A DNA stretch of 64,000 bases from Polydactylus sextarius. Taxonomy: Eukaryota > Chordata > Actinopteri > Polynemidae. Every line of letters begins with the position of its first letter. The first letter of the stretch is position 1. The DNA is taken from NCBI GenBank assembly GCA_016801845.1, contig CM028912.1:3697001-3761000 (forward strand), in the 5' to 3' direction. Below the pieces are notes generated by a model, which was not told where the DNA came from, searched no databases, and was given only the letters and a program-made list of their open reading frames with translations. A program made the position numbers and the translations under genes. Shown here in pieces: positions 26,501 to 38,289 of the stretch.

Positions 26501-29500
26501 ACCAAGGTAAAACTAATGCAATTTAATAAAACAGACATGTTAACTGTGATGTTATTACAGTAGAACAACTGTGTGTAACAAAATCAGCTGTAGTTTTTAC
26601 TTTTATTTATCGACTATATTCAAGTTTTATTAAAGCTACAGACACAGAGGTTTCTGAAATTAATTATGTAAAATAAGTTGATGTTTTAGTTGTATTATTT
26701 GAAGATATATGTGCTAAAACAATAACGAAAAAAGTTGCCATCATAGATAGATGCAGTAATAAAAACAATATCAAAAATATTCCTCTACCTATGACAAAAT
26801 TAAGATAGAAACAAAAATAATGATCAGTATAAGAGTGTCACTGTTTTCATAGATTTAGTGTAGCACATTTATAAAGTCTAGAGGATTAAAGTCAGTATCT
26901 TTCATTATCTCCCCTACGTTTTAAATATCCTCATATTTCATTTCAGAATATCAAACATTTGAAGTCTCCTCCTCATAACAAGTACCTTGACCTTTAAAAC
27001 TGGTGAAGTGTCTCTTTTTTTTTTCCTCTTTCTTCTCACAAAACACATATTTTACATAAACCAAACACCAGCCGTGTTCTTACCTCCTGTCACCTCGCAC
27101 ATGGGGGTGATGGGAGAGTCGTCAGGCGGGACGCCTCCGAGGGGTTCGGGCTCCACCGAAGCGTTGCCTGGGATCCGCAGCACCAGAGCGAACAGACGCT
27201 GGTCCCAGCGGAAAGGCTCCTTGGTCAGCTCGCTACCCGGCAGCGGGGTGGTCAGAGGCAGATGGAGCTGGATGGTTAAAGAGGAGATGGCGACAGCGTC
27301 AATAACAGAAACAGATCTTGCATGATTTTCTTTAAGGTAATATCGAGTAAGTACCTTCATTTATCAGGTATTCAATTCACCGCAAAATTAAAAAAGTGAA
27401 AAAAAGAAGAGTTGTTTCTATCTTATTTTCTTTTATACAGTCCACTTATCATCCCAGAATGCAGATGATTTGCTTCTCCAAAAGAGATAAGAGCAATCCC
27501 TCCATCCATAAAATTACATAAACCATCAAGGATCATATTTTTATTGCTCATCCCTAGTCTGCGTTGTCAAACAACCTGCAGATCCAAGATCAGTAATTTA
27601 GGGATGAATCATTTTAAGGTATTTAAGCAGGCATTCACAGCAAATGGAAAGCTTTTTCCCCCGTAAATTTTCTTTTCAGACATTTCTAAAGCAGAAGCCA
27701 GACTTTTAAATAACTATCAGAAAAGCTGCAATTAAAGCCGACCTTCTCCACAGAGCATCACTCGGAAACTTGTGCCCAGTCTGAACAGGCACAAGCCTGG
27801 AATTATCACAGGACCCATAAATTAAGACCGCGGCTGTCGAATCAAGGATTTAATTGTACGCGTCTTTGACCAATGCAAAGTTTTTGCTTCTCCAGCTACA
27901 TGAGCTGAATACACGGCTTAATGGAAATCTCTCCCTCTCGCAGGGAGGACGACGAGCGATACTCAACATGGAGGAGATGTCAACAAACAGAGTGCAACAG
28001 CAGAAATAAATAAATAATTTAAGGTAGAGTAAGATACTGAGTCAGTGAGAGGACAGCTTCAAAAGGAAACGCTGCACGCTCACACGTCTGACTTTTATAT
28101 TATAATTAAAGCTAAAACAGAAACCAATTAATAGGTTGACAGGAAGTTAAGTGGCAACAACTTTTAGGGCATGAATATGCTGTTGAAGTGACTGAAGTGA
28201 TGAGTTATTCAAGTCAGATTCTCTTTTTTCCTGATTCTCAAATGTGTTTACAGTCGTCTCGTTATAAACTGAAGTATTTTTGAGCTTTACTGACTAAACA
28301 ATTAGGAACATAGATTTATTTTTCATTCAAAAAAATAAAAAAATGTCTAAAAATGTATTCACTTTGGATTCTCAAAGCAATAAATATCAAGTTGAGTATT
28401 TTAACTATTTTCCTCACACCTGATCAAATTATCTAAATAAAAAAAAACAAAACAAGTGGTGATGAATAACTGCGACCCCAAAGCTAAAACTGACCAACAT
28501 CACAATTTCTATCTGTTGTCTGAGGTGGAGATAATTATCTAAGTGGTGGCTCAGAGCTAGAGAGGTAAGATGTGATGCTGTGGGACTGTTTTGCTTCACG
28601 TAGTCATGGGATGTTTCTAATTTTAACTTCAGCTTCATAATGACAGTGGCTCTGTAAATCAAGCTTTAGCCTCAGTGACGTCGTAGGAAAAGTGTTTTGA
28701 TGCTTGTGTTAAAGCGAACATCTGTGGGATCAGACGAGCTCGACATTTTTGTCATCCGACCAAGCAGGAAGCTCTCCTGATTGGCCGGAGGGACGTCTCG
28801 ACGTCTCTGTGGGACGGACGGTGGTTGGCTGACCTCGTCTTGGACTCCGCCGCTGCTCGTCAACTTGTTGCCGTCAGTGATGGCGATTATGATGGCGGGT
28901 TCGAGAAAAAAGGGATTCCTTCCCTGTGAAGACAAAGAGAAAAAGAGAGAGAGAGAGTGAGAGTGGAAAAAAAAATAGATACATTTACAATTAATTAAAA
29001 AAAAAAAAATCAACCATGGCAATGTGTCAAATTAAATAGAGTTACAGGCGTTTATATGAGCCAAGAGCAAAATTCATACAGGAATTTAGTGGCTGTATAT
29101 TTATGGCACTTAATCATCTGAAGCACAAATTAGCACATTTAACCTATCATTACACAGATAACTTACAGCGGATCTATTTTAAGTGAGTGGGTGCATGAAG
29201 GAGAGAACCTTAACTCGAGGGAATAAGAACAAAAAAAGAAGTAAAACAGAAAAAGTCCTGCACCTCTGAGAGTATCAGCCTCTGAGTATTATTGTGTAGC
29301 CGCTGTATATGTTCACTCTAGTGTATGTTACCTGAGGATCTATATGAAACCATTTTTTTTTCTGCAGGACCCTACAATATTTCAAGACATCAGCATTCTA
29401 CAGTGATAAAATGAAACCAGAGCAGTGCTGCATTTATCACTATACATCATCCCAGAGGGATCAACCACAGAGGCCAGAGAGGAAAAAAAAAAAACTTTGT

Positions 29501-29583
29501 GAGTTAACTTCAACGCAGTTCGACAAGACCTGTCAGCAAACGGTCAGCGTTCAGGCCCCTGCCGCCGCCGCCGCTGCCGCAGC

Positions 29584-29620
<37 letters not shown>

Positions 29621-32600
29621 ACTTCATAAAGGCCGTTCCTGTTCCGACGTCGGCGTGATTATTAATGGATGTGGACCCACTCGGTTTGAACTCTACCTGT
29701 AGGCTGTGGTTTCTGCTGAATGATGGATCTGTCCAGTTACACAAACAGCCCAAAGTAAACAGAGCAGGATACTACCAAGATCCACGGTGCTGGAGGTATC
29801 CATGACAACTCGGACGTTCATCCCCCCCCTCTCCCTCTCCTCCTCAAAATCTCTTTATGATATCGGGGCACTTTCTCAGCATGCTAATGAGTAAGGAGAT
29901 GAGGCTAACTTGCCAGACGACTGATGATTTCATCCATGTCACGTCAGCTCACTTAGCTCTTACTGTTGCTTTGTAATTAGGCTGCTGATTTTAACGGGAT
30001 TAAAAAAAAAAAAAAACAGCTTAAAATTTGATTTGGGGACATTACATCACTTTAATATTAACAACAGAGAATCAGCCAATTCTGATCTGGTAATCTTTAG
30101 ATGTGTAGAGCAGGTTTTAACTCTCAGATTTTCTTATTTTACAGAGAAGGTAATCAATACAATACCAATAATAACCTTTAAGTGCAGCCTTAAGCATGTG
30201 TTTCATCTTGTCTATATCCGATGCTATAACATAACATAAGTCTGATGGAAATCCATTAGAGCCTTGGTTATCGCGGCTGCTGCTGACATGTTAACTTGTG
30301 GCCTAACATCACCGGTCATATCATTTCCTCCCTTTTATCCTTTCTTACCCCCTCCTCCCTCCCTCCTCCCTCCCTCCCTTCTCTCTCTCTCTCTCTCATG
30401 TTCTTTCATTGCTCTCTCAATGAAACTGTGATCAGTGTCAGGATTACCTGCTGGCTGGCTCCCTCTCTTCCTCCATACCTCTCTCCTCATCTCCCAAGGG
30501 AGAGTCATCTCAGATGCCTGGCAACCTCAGGGACTCTTTGTTACTGTAGAGAGAAGCACTCCAGGGCAATATTAACTCACCCACAGGCTTACCGTCCCCC
30601 CTCCCCTTTTTTTTGTCTTCTCCCTCTCCATCTCCATCTCTCTTGCTGTCTGAACACCTCACCGGGCACGAAAAATCAAAGTCGACTTTTCTTTATGAAT
30701 CAAATTGGAAAGACAAGCCCACGATATTGAGTTATCATACAGGCTGCTTCAAATACAAATGCCACAGAAACACAACGCTACTACATCACCTCGGTTCGGC
30801 TGCTGAAGAAAAAAAAAAAAACACACACACACAAGACAGAAAGTGAGCTGATGAAACCTTTGTCAGTTTTCACTGTTCACTGACGTTTTCCTGCTCGTAA
30901 ACTTAAAAGAAAAACGAATAATTTCATCAAGTTTCAAATTGAGAGGAAATTAGATTCATGGCAGATATCATCTGTACATCACTATCTGCTTTAATCAAAT
31001 TAAAAACTGTACATTAAGCAGCTTCCCAAGTATCATATTTAATGTAAACATGGCTCTAACTAATCAGTTCAGTCAATTACCAAATTAATTTTTCGGTGCA
31101 CAAAGCAAACTGATTCAGTTTCACGTAAGAGACAAACAAAGATAAATAAACATAACCGCAGCTCTCAGGAGGTGGATTGTAGTGTACTAAGCAATTAGTC
31201 AACTGATCAATTTGTCAATTGAGTGAAAAGGATTTGATAAACATTTTTGATTGATTAACTAATTTATCACACAAAACTGCCGGAAGGCTTCTTCGCTGAC
31301 TGTTTTTTTCTCCAGTTTTAAAAGAAAAGAAAAGAAATTGACGGGAATCTTCAATTTCTTTTAAATATTTCACAATAACTGTTAATTGAAATCCTTAATC
31401 AACCAATCATTTCTTTTCACCTCAGCGTACAATGACATTAAAAGTCTTATTATATTCTATTGGATTAACAATGCCATTATGACGTGTCTTAATATACGAG
31501 GTACTAGTAATTACAACGCTGGTTAGAGGGGAGGGTGCCCTCTATTATGAAAGCGATCGTCTTCCACAGAGAACTGGTCATTAAATTATAATTATTGTCA
31601 CATCACCCTGTCATTAGAGGGCATCACTAACCAGTGCAGGACACAGCAACCTTGACGTCTGAGTGCACTGTTTGTTGTGTGCGTCCATATCATATCTGCC
31701 AGACGTATACAGCAGAGTTGCTATTTGACATGCTAATTCTTAAAGTGTGTCTGATATGCATTATGTATGCAGTATGTATGCATTACCCTCAATGCTAGAG
31801 ATCCTCCATTTGTTACTCAGGAAATGCTGTTAATCATTCATTAACGCTGCAAACCTCTCGACAAATATCCAGAATCTACTTCAGCTTCGACTGTGAGTCT
31901 CCTGGCAGTCAAACCGAGCGTGGACCAGACTTTTAAGTTTACATTAATAATTACCATTTTCTTTCATGGGGAGAAAGTGGCACCTCAAGAAAATCTAAAT
32001 CAAGTTCAAACCTCTTTGGTTGGTTTGTGTCACACTACACACAGGAAGTAGCATGATGAAAGAGAACAGTCATGTGTTGCAGGTAAGTCGTAAGACTTAC
32101 ACAAGTAAAACTGTGAGCACAGTCTCTATCATACGCCTTCACAGAGCTTCACATTTAACAACTACCTCCCCAAACTGGAAATTTGACCACAGAGACTAAA
32201 CCGGTGATGTCATTAGGCGGCACTTCTTGGAGCCGGACCAGTAACGCTGAATTAGTTGCAGACTTTGTGGGCTCAAAGAATATTAGTTGCAGGCTTCCAG
32301 CTGTGAATCAGACCGACTCTGTTGTTCAGCTGGGGGTGAAACTTGTTTCAGATTCACAAATTTAAACAAAGTTGTGCAACACAAGGACAATAACATCAGT
32401 AAAGTCCAGTTTAAAGCACATTTCTCCTCTAAAACTGTTACGGGTCTCACACTGTGAAGCTTTTTTTTCCTCCCAAATATCTAAACATTCATGATTTTGG
32501 GAACAGAACATTTAAATAATTCAACAACTTTCTTGTGAGATAAGTCCTTATGTTTGCAGCTCAGCTGGGAGGGAAAAAAGAAACCAATCCTAGTTGCATA

Positions 32601-34517
32601 GTGTCCAAATCGCAGCATAAGTAAAACAACAGACATTGCAGTAAAATGTAAAAATAACTTTTTTACAAAAAGCCTGAGAACAAGCTTATCGAAGCACAGA
32701 AAGCTGAGGAGTTTAAACTTGAATTGAAGAAACATGTAAAATGTCCTCTGGCAAACTAGAAATTACACCAAATGAGCATTTATTAGATCCATCTGGTTTT
32801 AACTAATAATATAATTCAACAGTCCAGAAATAAATCCCCGCCCTCCTGAAGCTTATAGTGCTCAGTCTGAGTAAACTATTAAACTTCATAGTCATTCTGA
32901 TGTTATTTTAAAAATGTTTTGTCCACAATCTCTCTGTATAACACAACACAACTAACTAACCGTTAAAGTTGAATCGTTTCTCTAAAACTACCTCAACATT
33001 ATAAACATAATAAAACAAGATTAGGATTTAAAATATTTAGTTTTAGTTTAGTTTAAGTTTCACGTAATAAAATATCTGTGTAGATTTCATTAACTGTTTA
33101 ATGCACATCATGCAGCTAATTTACAACTTTAATCTCTCAGGAGATAAATGATAATATTAATACTAACAGCATAAAAAGGCACCCACTCCAGTAACTGACA
33201 TTTTAAGTTGTTCCTGTTTTTGGTTAAACTTGTTGCTGTTATGTTTGTGTCTTGAGCACATGACTGAAAGTGTGTGGGGTCACAGTATGCAGGTGGTTGA
33301 TGCTTGTAGGACTGGGGATAAGGAGGGGAGGCGAGGAGGTTTGGGGGAAGTGGGTGTGTCGTTCTGTGCAGGGAATAAAACGGCACCTTGTCATATCACT
33401 TTCTAAACCTAAATTTCTTTTTTTTTTTTTTCTCTCTCTCTCTCTCTGACCTCTTTAGTGCTACATACCTGTCCATAGTTGTCTATCCCAGTCACTAATC
33501 TATTGAGATTGAGTAAATCAAAAGCGGTCCTCAAGGATTGGCCAATAGTTGTGAGTCCTGTTGCTTGGAGATTCCTCAGCTCTGTCATGAAAGTGGCATG
33601 GCTCTCCTTCCATCCGGCCTTAAGAACAAAACCAAACAAAAAATCAAAACAAAACACATTTGGTTACTAACATACATAAACTAACCTCACAAGAAGTCAA
33701 TGTTTAACTTTTGAACTGATAAAACATTTATATAGGTCGTTTCTTTTATCTTCAATAAAAAAACTTGACAGCACGAGAAGATCTAGTTCTATCTGAGCTC
33801 GTGCGATCAGTCTGAGGTCATAAATTACAAACTAGCAAAAAAAAAAAAAAAAAAAAAAAGTCGCCATGTGCGATTTGATCAATTTGATCTAAACAATTAA
33901 AGTAGGCTAGTCTGTCACCCCCCCCCCATCATCATCCTCCTCTTCCTCCTCCTCCTCTTCTCAGCCCCTCCCGCCCCAAAAGATATCACCTCGCTGTATA
34001 AATAACACCCAGAGTTCCTTGCTGCTCACATTGAAACAAAATGTCGGCCATGTTTTAAAAGGGGTATGAAAGCTCCTCCTGAAGATTTTTTTTTTCCTCT
34101 CTAAACACAATTGATGGTAGTGATCACAACGTGGTGGAGCGATGGAAGGATAAGTCAATCTGCGCAATGTAAAGCTGGACATGACCCGAAAACAAACTCT
34201 ACCTTTATCCCGAAGGGAACGTCTTCAAAATTTACCAACATATACCGGTCCCCTCGGCTCGCCGGATCTCTCCCTCTGAGCTGTGGAAATAGTAGAGAAT
34301 TATTTACGGTTACCGAGAGATCAGGTTTGACAGGCGAGCTTTGCAACAGTACAATGATGATCTGGGGGGAATCTCCCAGTATGAATGTGTCCCGTGGTTA
34401 CAGTACCTTCATAAAAGTCTCAACAGCGCCTTTTGCTATGTCCAGATAGGTAGTGCCCAGATGGGTGCGCTGGTTCATTGAAGCGGACGTGTCTATCAGA
34501 AAAAGTAAAACGGGCAT
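17594..34517 (-). CDS. ints6: Integrator complex subunit 6
   Basis: Subunit of the nuclear Integrator complex, which cleaves snRNA and promoter-proximal Pol II transcripts; in the family it links PP2A to the complex. Coding exons in transcript order: 34517-34407, 34280-34203, 33618-33469, 28923-28834, 27267-27084, 24388-24263, 23911-23760, 23036-22884, 21943-21811, 21670-21576, 21482-21372, 21284-21069, 20729-20603, 20471-20329, 20213-20027, 19147-18773, 18040-17947, 17687-17594. They sum to 873 codons (872 aa; human 887). The N-terminal VWA domain begins MPVLLFLIDTSASM with the MIDAS triad D9-S11-S13. Near-invariant runs include RDPASRGDRYMLV, LRTAFDLLNLNRLVTG and MVIDKVPFDKYELEPSPLTQ. The acidic, Ser/Asp-rich exon 16 is the least conserved part. 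The last 70 residues (from EIRKPGR) form the C-terminal helical domain shared with SAGE1. Synteny favours ints6 over its paralog ints6l. Confidence 0.96.
22130..22490 (+). repeat. Degraded percomorph dispersed repeat in ints6 intron 8
   Basis: Contains GCATGTTAGCATGCTAACAT, GTAAAGTCATTGGGATTTATCC and ATGAATGTCTGTGCAGAAT, in the order I recall for a repeat common in spiny-rayed fishes. Boundaries are approximate. Confidence 0.45.
24394..24415. repeat. (CA)11 microsatellite abutting the ints6 exon 6 acceptor
   Basis: In transcript orientation this is (TG)11 ending four bases before the AG of the exon 6 splice acceptor (24389-24390), so it takes the place of the polypyrimidine tract. Confidence 0.9.
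24420..27083 (-). other. ints6 intron 5: no gene, possible regulatory blocks
   Basis: 2.7-kb intron with no supported exon. The segment around 25220-25620 is non-repetitive and less AT-rich than its surroundings. About 25990-26045 holds a TGAGCAAAGCACTTAACCCC phrase shared with fish SINE-type repeats. The rest is AT-rich without recognisable features. Confidence 0.4.
25985..26050 (+). repeat. Possible fish SINE-type fragment
   Basis: The 20-base phrase TGAGCAAAGCACTTAACCCC resembles a box common in degenerate fish SINEs. Flanks are not recognisable. Confidence 0.3.
28924..33468 (-). other. ints6 intron 3: no gene, microsatellites and candidate regulatory blocks
   Basis: 4.5-kb intron with no supported exon on either strand. 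It contains a compound GCC/CA microsatellite (29562-29619), a pyrimidine-rich TCCC/CTCT tract (about 30330-30400) and non-repetitive blocks near 31440-31760. A TC run (33431-33447) forms part of the DNA beyond the exon 3 donor. Confidence 0.5.
29562..29619. repeat. Compound (GCC)n-(CA)16 microsatellite
   Basis: A GCC/GCT-type trinucleotide run passes directly into about 16 CA units. Confidence 0.9.
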
Positions 34518-34543
34518 TGTGATGGTAATGACACGTTCTGCAT
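34496..34543 (-). other. Out-of-frame upstream ORF overlapping the ints6 start
   Basis: On the minus strand an ATG 26 bases upstream of the ints6 start opens a 15-codon frame that ends inside the first coding exon. Whether it is transcribed depends on the transcription start, which is not resolved. Confidence 0.5.
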
Positions 34544-34990
34544 GGACTTGGTGTCAGTACAACCGGCCAAAACGCAAAAAAAATCTTTTGTTCTCCTGCC
34601 GCCTGTATCACCTCTCAGCTAGCTAGCTAGCTGGCTAACTATCTGTCTCACACATTCTTTCAAAAAAGTGTAAGAATAGTGAGTGTAGAAGCCCTTTCCG
34701 GGCAAACTAAACTAAAAACCTCCAACCCTAGGGGCAGGTTATTGATTCACGAGGGATTTTGATAATTTTTACAATATTTTGCAAATATTCCTAAGTTTCA
34801 TAGTAACAAAGTTCCCCCTCACAGACAGTCCCTGCTTCTCCCTACACTGAATGCGCTGTGTCTTGTCCACCGCTTTTAACCTAAGCTCCGCTTTTGACTC
34901 CGCCCACCGAACGGTCTTTTACCGTCACGTGTACCAACGCTGGCTTCTCATTGGCTATCCGCAACCGCTCATTACCATATCCAAATAAGG
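34518..34990 (-). promoter_or_regulatory. ints6 5' leader and promoter region
   Basis: Upstream of the ATG there is a short CTAG repeat (about 34617-34635). At 34840-34990 a denser block follows, with a GC box (CTCCGCCCACC, about 34898), an E-box (TCACGTG, about 34925) and an inverted CCAAT box (ATTGG, 34950-34954). This is a typical TATA-less housekeeping layout. The exact start site is inferred. Confidence 0.6.
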
Positions 34991-34999
34991 ATAAAGCTG

Positions 35000-37950
35000 A
35001 GCGTCTCGTGCGCATGCTTGCTCGCCTGAGAGACAGGAATGCAAGGAAAATATTCTGTACATGCATTTTGTGTTAAAAGAACATAACATATGAAGCAATG
35101 CCCTCTTCTTTTATTTAAATGAAATTATGTTAACAGTTACAGTTGACTGAATGCATATTATGCTTCAGAATTGCTCGTGCCCACACTGAGAGATGATTAC
35201 ATAATCAAGATTTACTTCATCCTATGCACGGGCGTGGGCCACTGTGAAAGACAACCCATGAAGACTATAATAAGAGAGGAAACTGTGAAGGCAGAGAGAC
35301 AATACCAGACAAACAAACAAACAAAAACAACAATAACAACAACTATAGAGGAGGGATATTAACCAAAGAATGCACTGATGGTACACAGAAACTACTCGCT
35401 GGCACTGGGGCACTTGGGTTTTCATGTGATGACCAAATAAAGACAGCCCTTTCTGCGAAACGATCTGAGGGAAAACAGGTTTAGCTGAATAGTCGCTGCA
35501 AGGGATTGACATGCGCGTACGCACTCACACATCCTGCAGCTCGAAGATGGCTAGACTTTGTCTTTCTTTCCCATGTGTGCAGTGGGCTTAATGAACAGTG
35601 ATAACAATAATAAAAAACTATTATTCTAACAAAGGTTCTAATGATTGACATGTATTGAAGTGATGAACAGATACCCTATATAAACTAAACATGTAATTAT
35701 ATGAGGAAAAAATACGTTTCAACTATTTTACTACACACTTAAGAATTAATTTCAGTTGCTGTCCGGCTGGATATATAACACCATGACGGATTTGGGTTCA
35801 CTCTTAATGCCACATGACACTGAGCACCAGACGTGCTCGATTGTGCAACACAATTTACATAATGTGGCTCCTTGGAAAATATCATCACTTCCGCAAAAAT
35901 AAGAGGAAACCATCCGGCGACTGGCGATAGGAAAGAGGAGGAAGGTCTATTGCCTCTTGTTTGACAAGAGTTCTCAGGAGCAAGATACACACAACACTTC
36001 ATTTTCCGGCGTGTCACTAAGACGTTTTTCACAATAAAACTATTTATGGAGCTGGTGTAATGGAGGTAAAGTAGTGCACCAGTTGTATTTACATTTATTG
36101 CCATTGTCAGCTTTTAGATTATGAGATCTGCATTGAGTCAGAGGAGAATGCTGACTAACCAAACAGTCTATATTTAAAGGATGAAACACTAAGATATTAG
36201 GTTTAGTAAGACTGAACAACAAAGAAATGCATCACATCTGTACATTGAGAGGTTGATCCTTGCAAATATTTGTTGTTTTTGCTTCAAAAGTAAAAGAAAA
36301 TGTTTTATTTTTTAAAGTAATTCCTAATGAATTACCTGTAACTCATCGATTAACCTACAATCATTTCTGTTTTCCTACATTTTAAGGCTTATTTACTTAT
36401 AGAAATAATTTGGGATAGTTAAATATTTTTCCCTTGTGCTTTTTTTCCTTGTGCTTCTGACAGTTTAAGACTTCATATACAGGTTTTACAACCTAACACC
36501 ACATCATCTCTCCACCTCCACCCTCTACAGCAAAAAATGCCTCAGCAATAGTGATTCAGCAACATAAACCCACTGAAACCTTCAAAAAGTATTGGAGTAT
36601 TTTTACTTTGCTGCATTATATTATTACAGAAACTTGATCTAAGCACAACATATGAAACAAATGTGTTTTATTGTGGCTTCTTTATGTTCATTTCCTCTCT
36701 CTTAATGTGCAAAATATGGATTTTGTTATAAATATGCTGCAGATTTATGTAGCTGTTCAAATTTCACATTATCCTAATTACAACATTTTGTTTTTATTGC
36801 TTAAAAACGTTTGACTCTAAAAGGTCAAACTCATGTTTTTTTCTAATACATCAATCTCACTATTACTTTAAGACCTTTATTTTGAAGTTCAAACAAAACG
36901 TAACCGGAAATATTTGTTCTCGTGTTTCAGGACTTTTTGTAAACAACCTCTAAGAGGTACTTAAAACTGTTTAATATCCAATGTGACGTTGTTGCATCTG
37001 TTGATATTAACACAAAACTCTTAATCACGTTTACAACCAGATAAATAACGTGTATTAAGTCTTTAATTCACGATGATATTCAAGTATCACTTGGATCGAC
37101 AGGCTTCTGGGAACTTGTTTTATTGTGAAAGTAATACCCGGAAATATAATGTTTTACTATTAAAAATAATTGATTACTACTGTTGTGTCTGAATGAAAAT
37201 TTGTCAAGTTACCAAGAATTACTTTGACACTTCCAGTTGTTTACCTTCGACATAAAAAAAACTCAAATTAAATGAACGTTGCTCAATAATTTATAATACT
37301 TGAAATGGTGAAAAAAATCACCACAGCAGAGTCCAACTTTATTTATATCCAATAAAGTAACTAATTACGCTTTTAAAAGGCGTCTTATTAAACAATGTTG
37401 ATTTTAATAATAAACAGCTGTTGTCTCCTATCCTGATAAATCTGAATAACTACAACTTGCATTTTTATCACTAGAATCAGCTTAGTTTTGTTTTTAATAA
37501 TATTAGAAACGACATTTTCTGAGGACAATTAAATACATGTTTAATAATGCCACTGTGTTGACCTTAAAACATAAATCTTTATTTAAAAAATACCATTATT
37601 TGAAAGTGGTATGTAATTATTTAAGTTATTATAAGTTATTTATTATTTAAGTTGGCTGTGCTTTTGTTAATGTCACAGTTTATTTGAATTTCCAATATAT
37701 GCATCATTTTTATCTGCACAGAACATAAACATACCCATGTTTTGTACACAGAGCTGTAGACTACTAATATGCAAATGGAGCGTCATGTTAACTGCATCTT
37801 ATATACGACTTTAGAAATTATCCCCTATTAAAATAGCTGTTGTTTTGTAGCTAGTCAATAATAATCAAGCTTTAAATAAATAGTTAAACACTTACTGTGA
37901 GTAAAAACAATTATTTTGAAGCGGTTTTTTTAGAGATCGTGCCTTTATTG
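35000..37950. other. Intergenic DNA between the divergent ints6 and wdfy2 promoters
   Basis: AT-rich and without supported exons. The longest frame (121 codons, minus strand, 35739-36104) lacks a recognisable domain or splice context. Two similar segments (about 37118-37165 and 37937-37980) share TTATTGTGAAAGT followed by an ACCCGGAAA or ACCGGATG ETS-like word. Confidence 0.5.
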
Positions 37951-37959
37951 TGAAAGTTC

Positions 37960-38237
37960 TACCGGATGTTTTATTTTGTTAAGCGGAAGTTCTCTCCTTC
38001 CGCCGGTCTGTGTGTGGGAGTGTGTTTGTGTTGTCAGCTGACTCGGCAGCCGTCACAACACCGTGCGCTGCCCGGTTGACAGCATTAGCTTAGCTTAGCT
38101 TAGCTTCAATTTAGCGCTCAGTTAGCTCCGGAGCTCCGCCGCTGTCTTGACCGGGACCGAGAGGGTTGTGGGTGGGTTTGGCGGGTTATGTTTCCCGGAG
38201 CTAAAACCGAACACGGAGGTTTGTGCACCACCAACAT
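37960..38237 (+). promoter_or_regulatory. wdfy2 promoter and 5' leader
   Basis: Composition switches from AT-rich to GC-rich at about 37985. ETS-type words (ACCGGATG, GCGGAAG) sit at 37960-37990, and a TTAGC pentamer repeated about four times lies at 38085-38106. The transcription start is probably within 37985-38150. Confidence 0.5.
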
Positions 38238-38289
38238 ATGGCGGCCGAAATTCAGCCCCAGCCGCAGGCTCGGAAGCCATGTCTGCTGA
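38188..38289 (+). other. Out-of-frame upstream ORF overlapping the wdfy2 start
   Basis: ATG at 38188 with G at -3 opens a 33-codon frame that runs through the wdfy2 ATG (38238) in another frame and stops at 38287-38289. If the transcript starts upstream, it would reduce initiation at the main ATG unless leaky scanning occurs. Confidence 0.5.

Noticed and set aside
35739..36104. 121-codon minus-strand frame between ints6 and wdfy2
   Set aside because: No domain, no splice context and no promoter; it is likely chance in a region with few stops.
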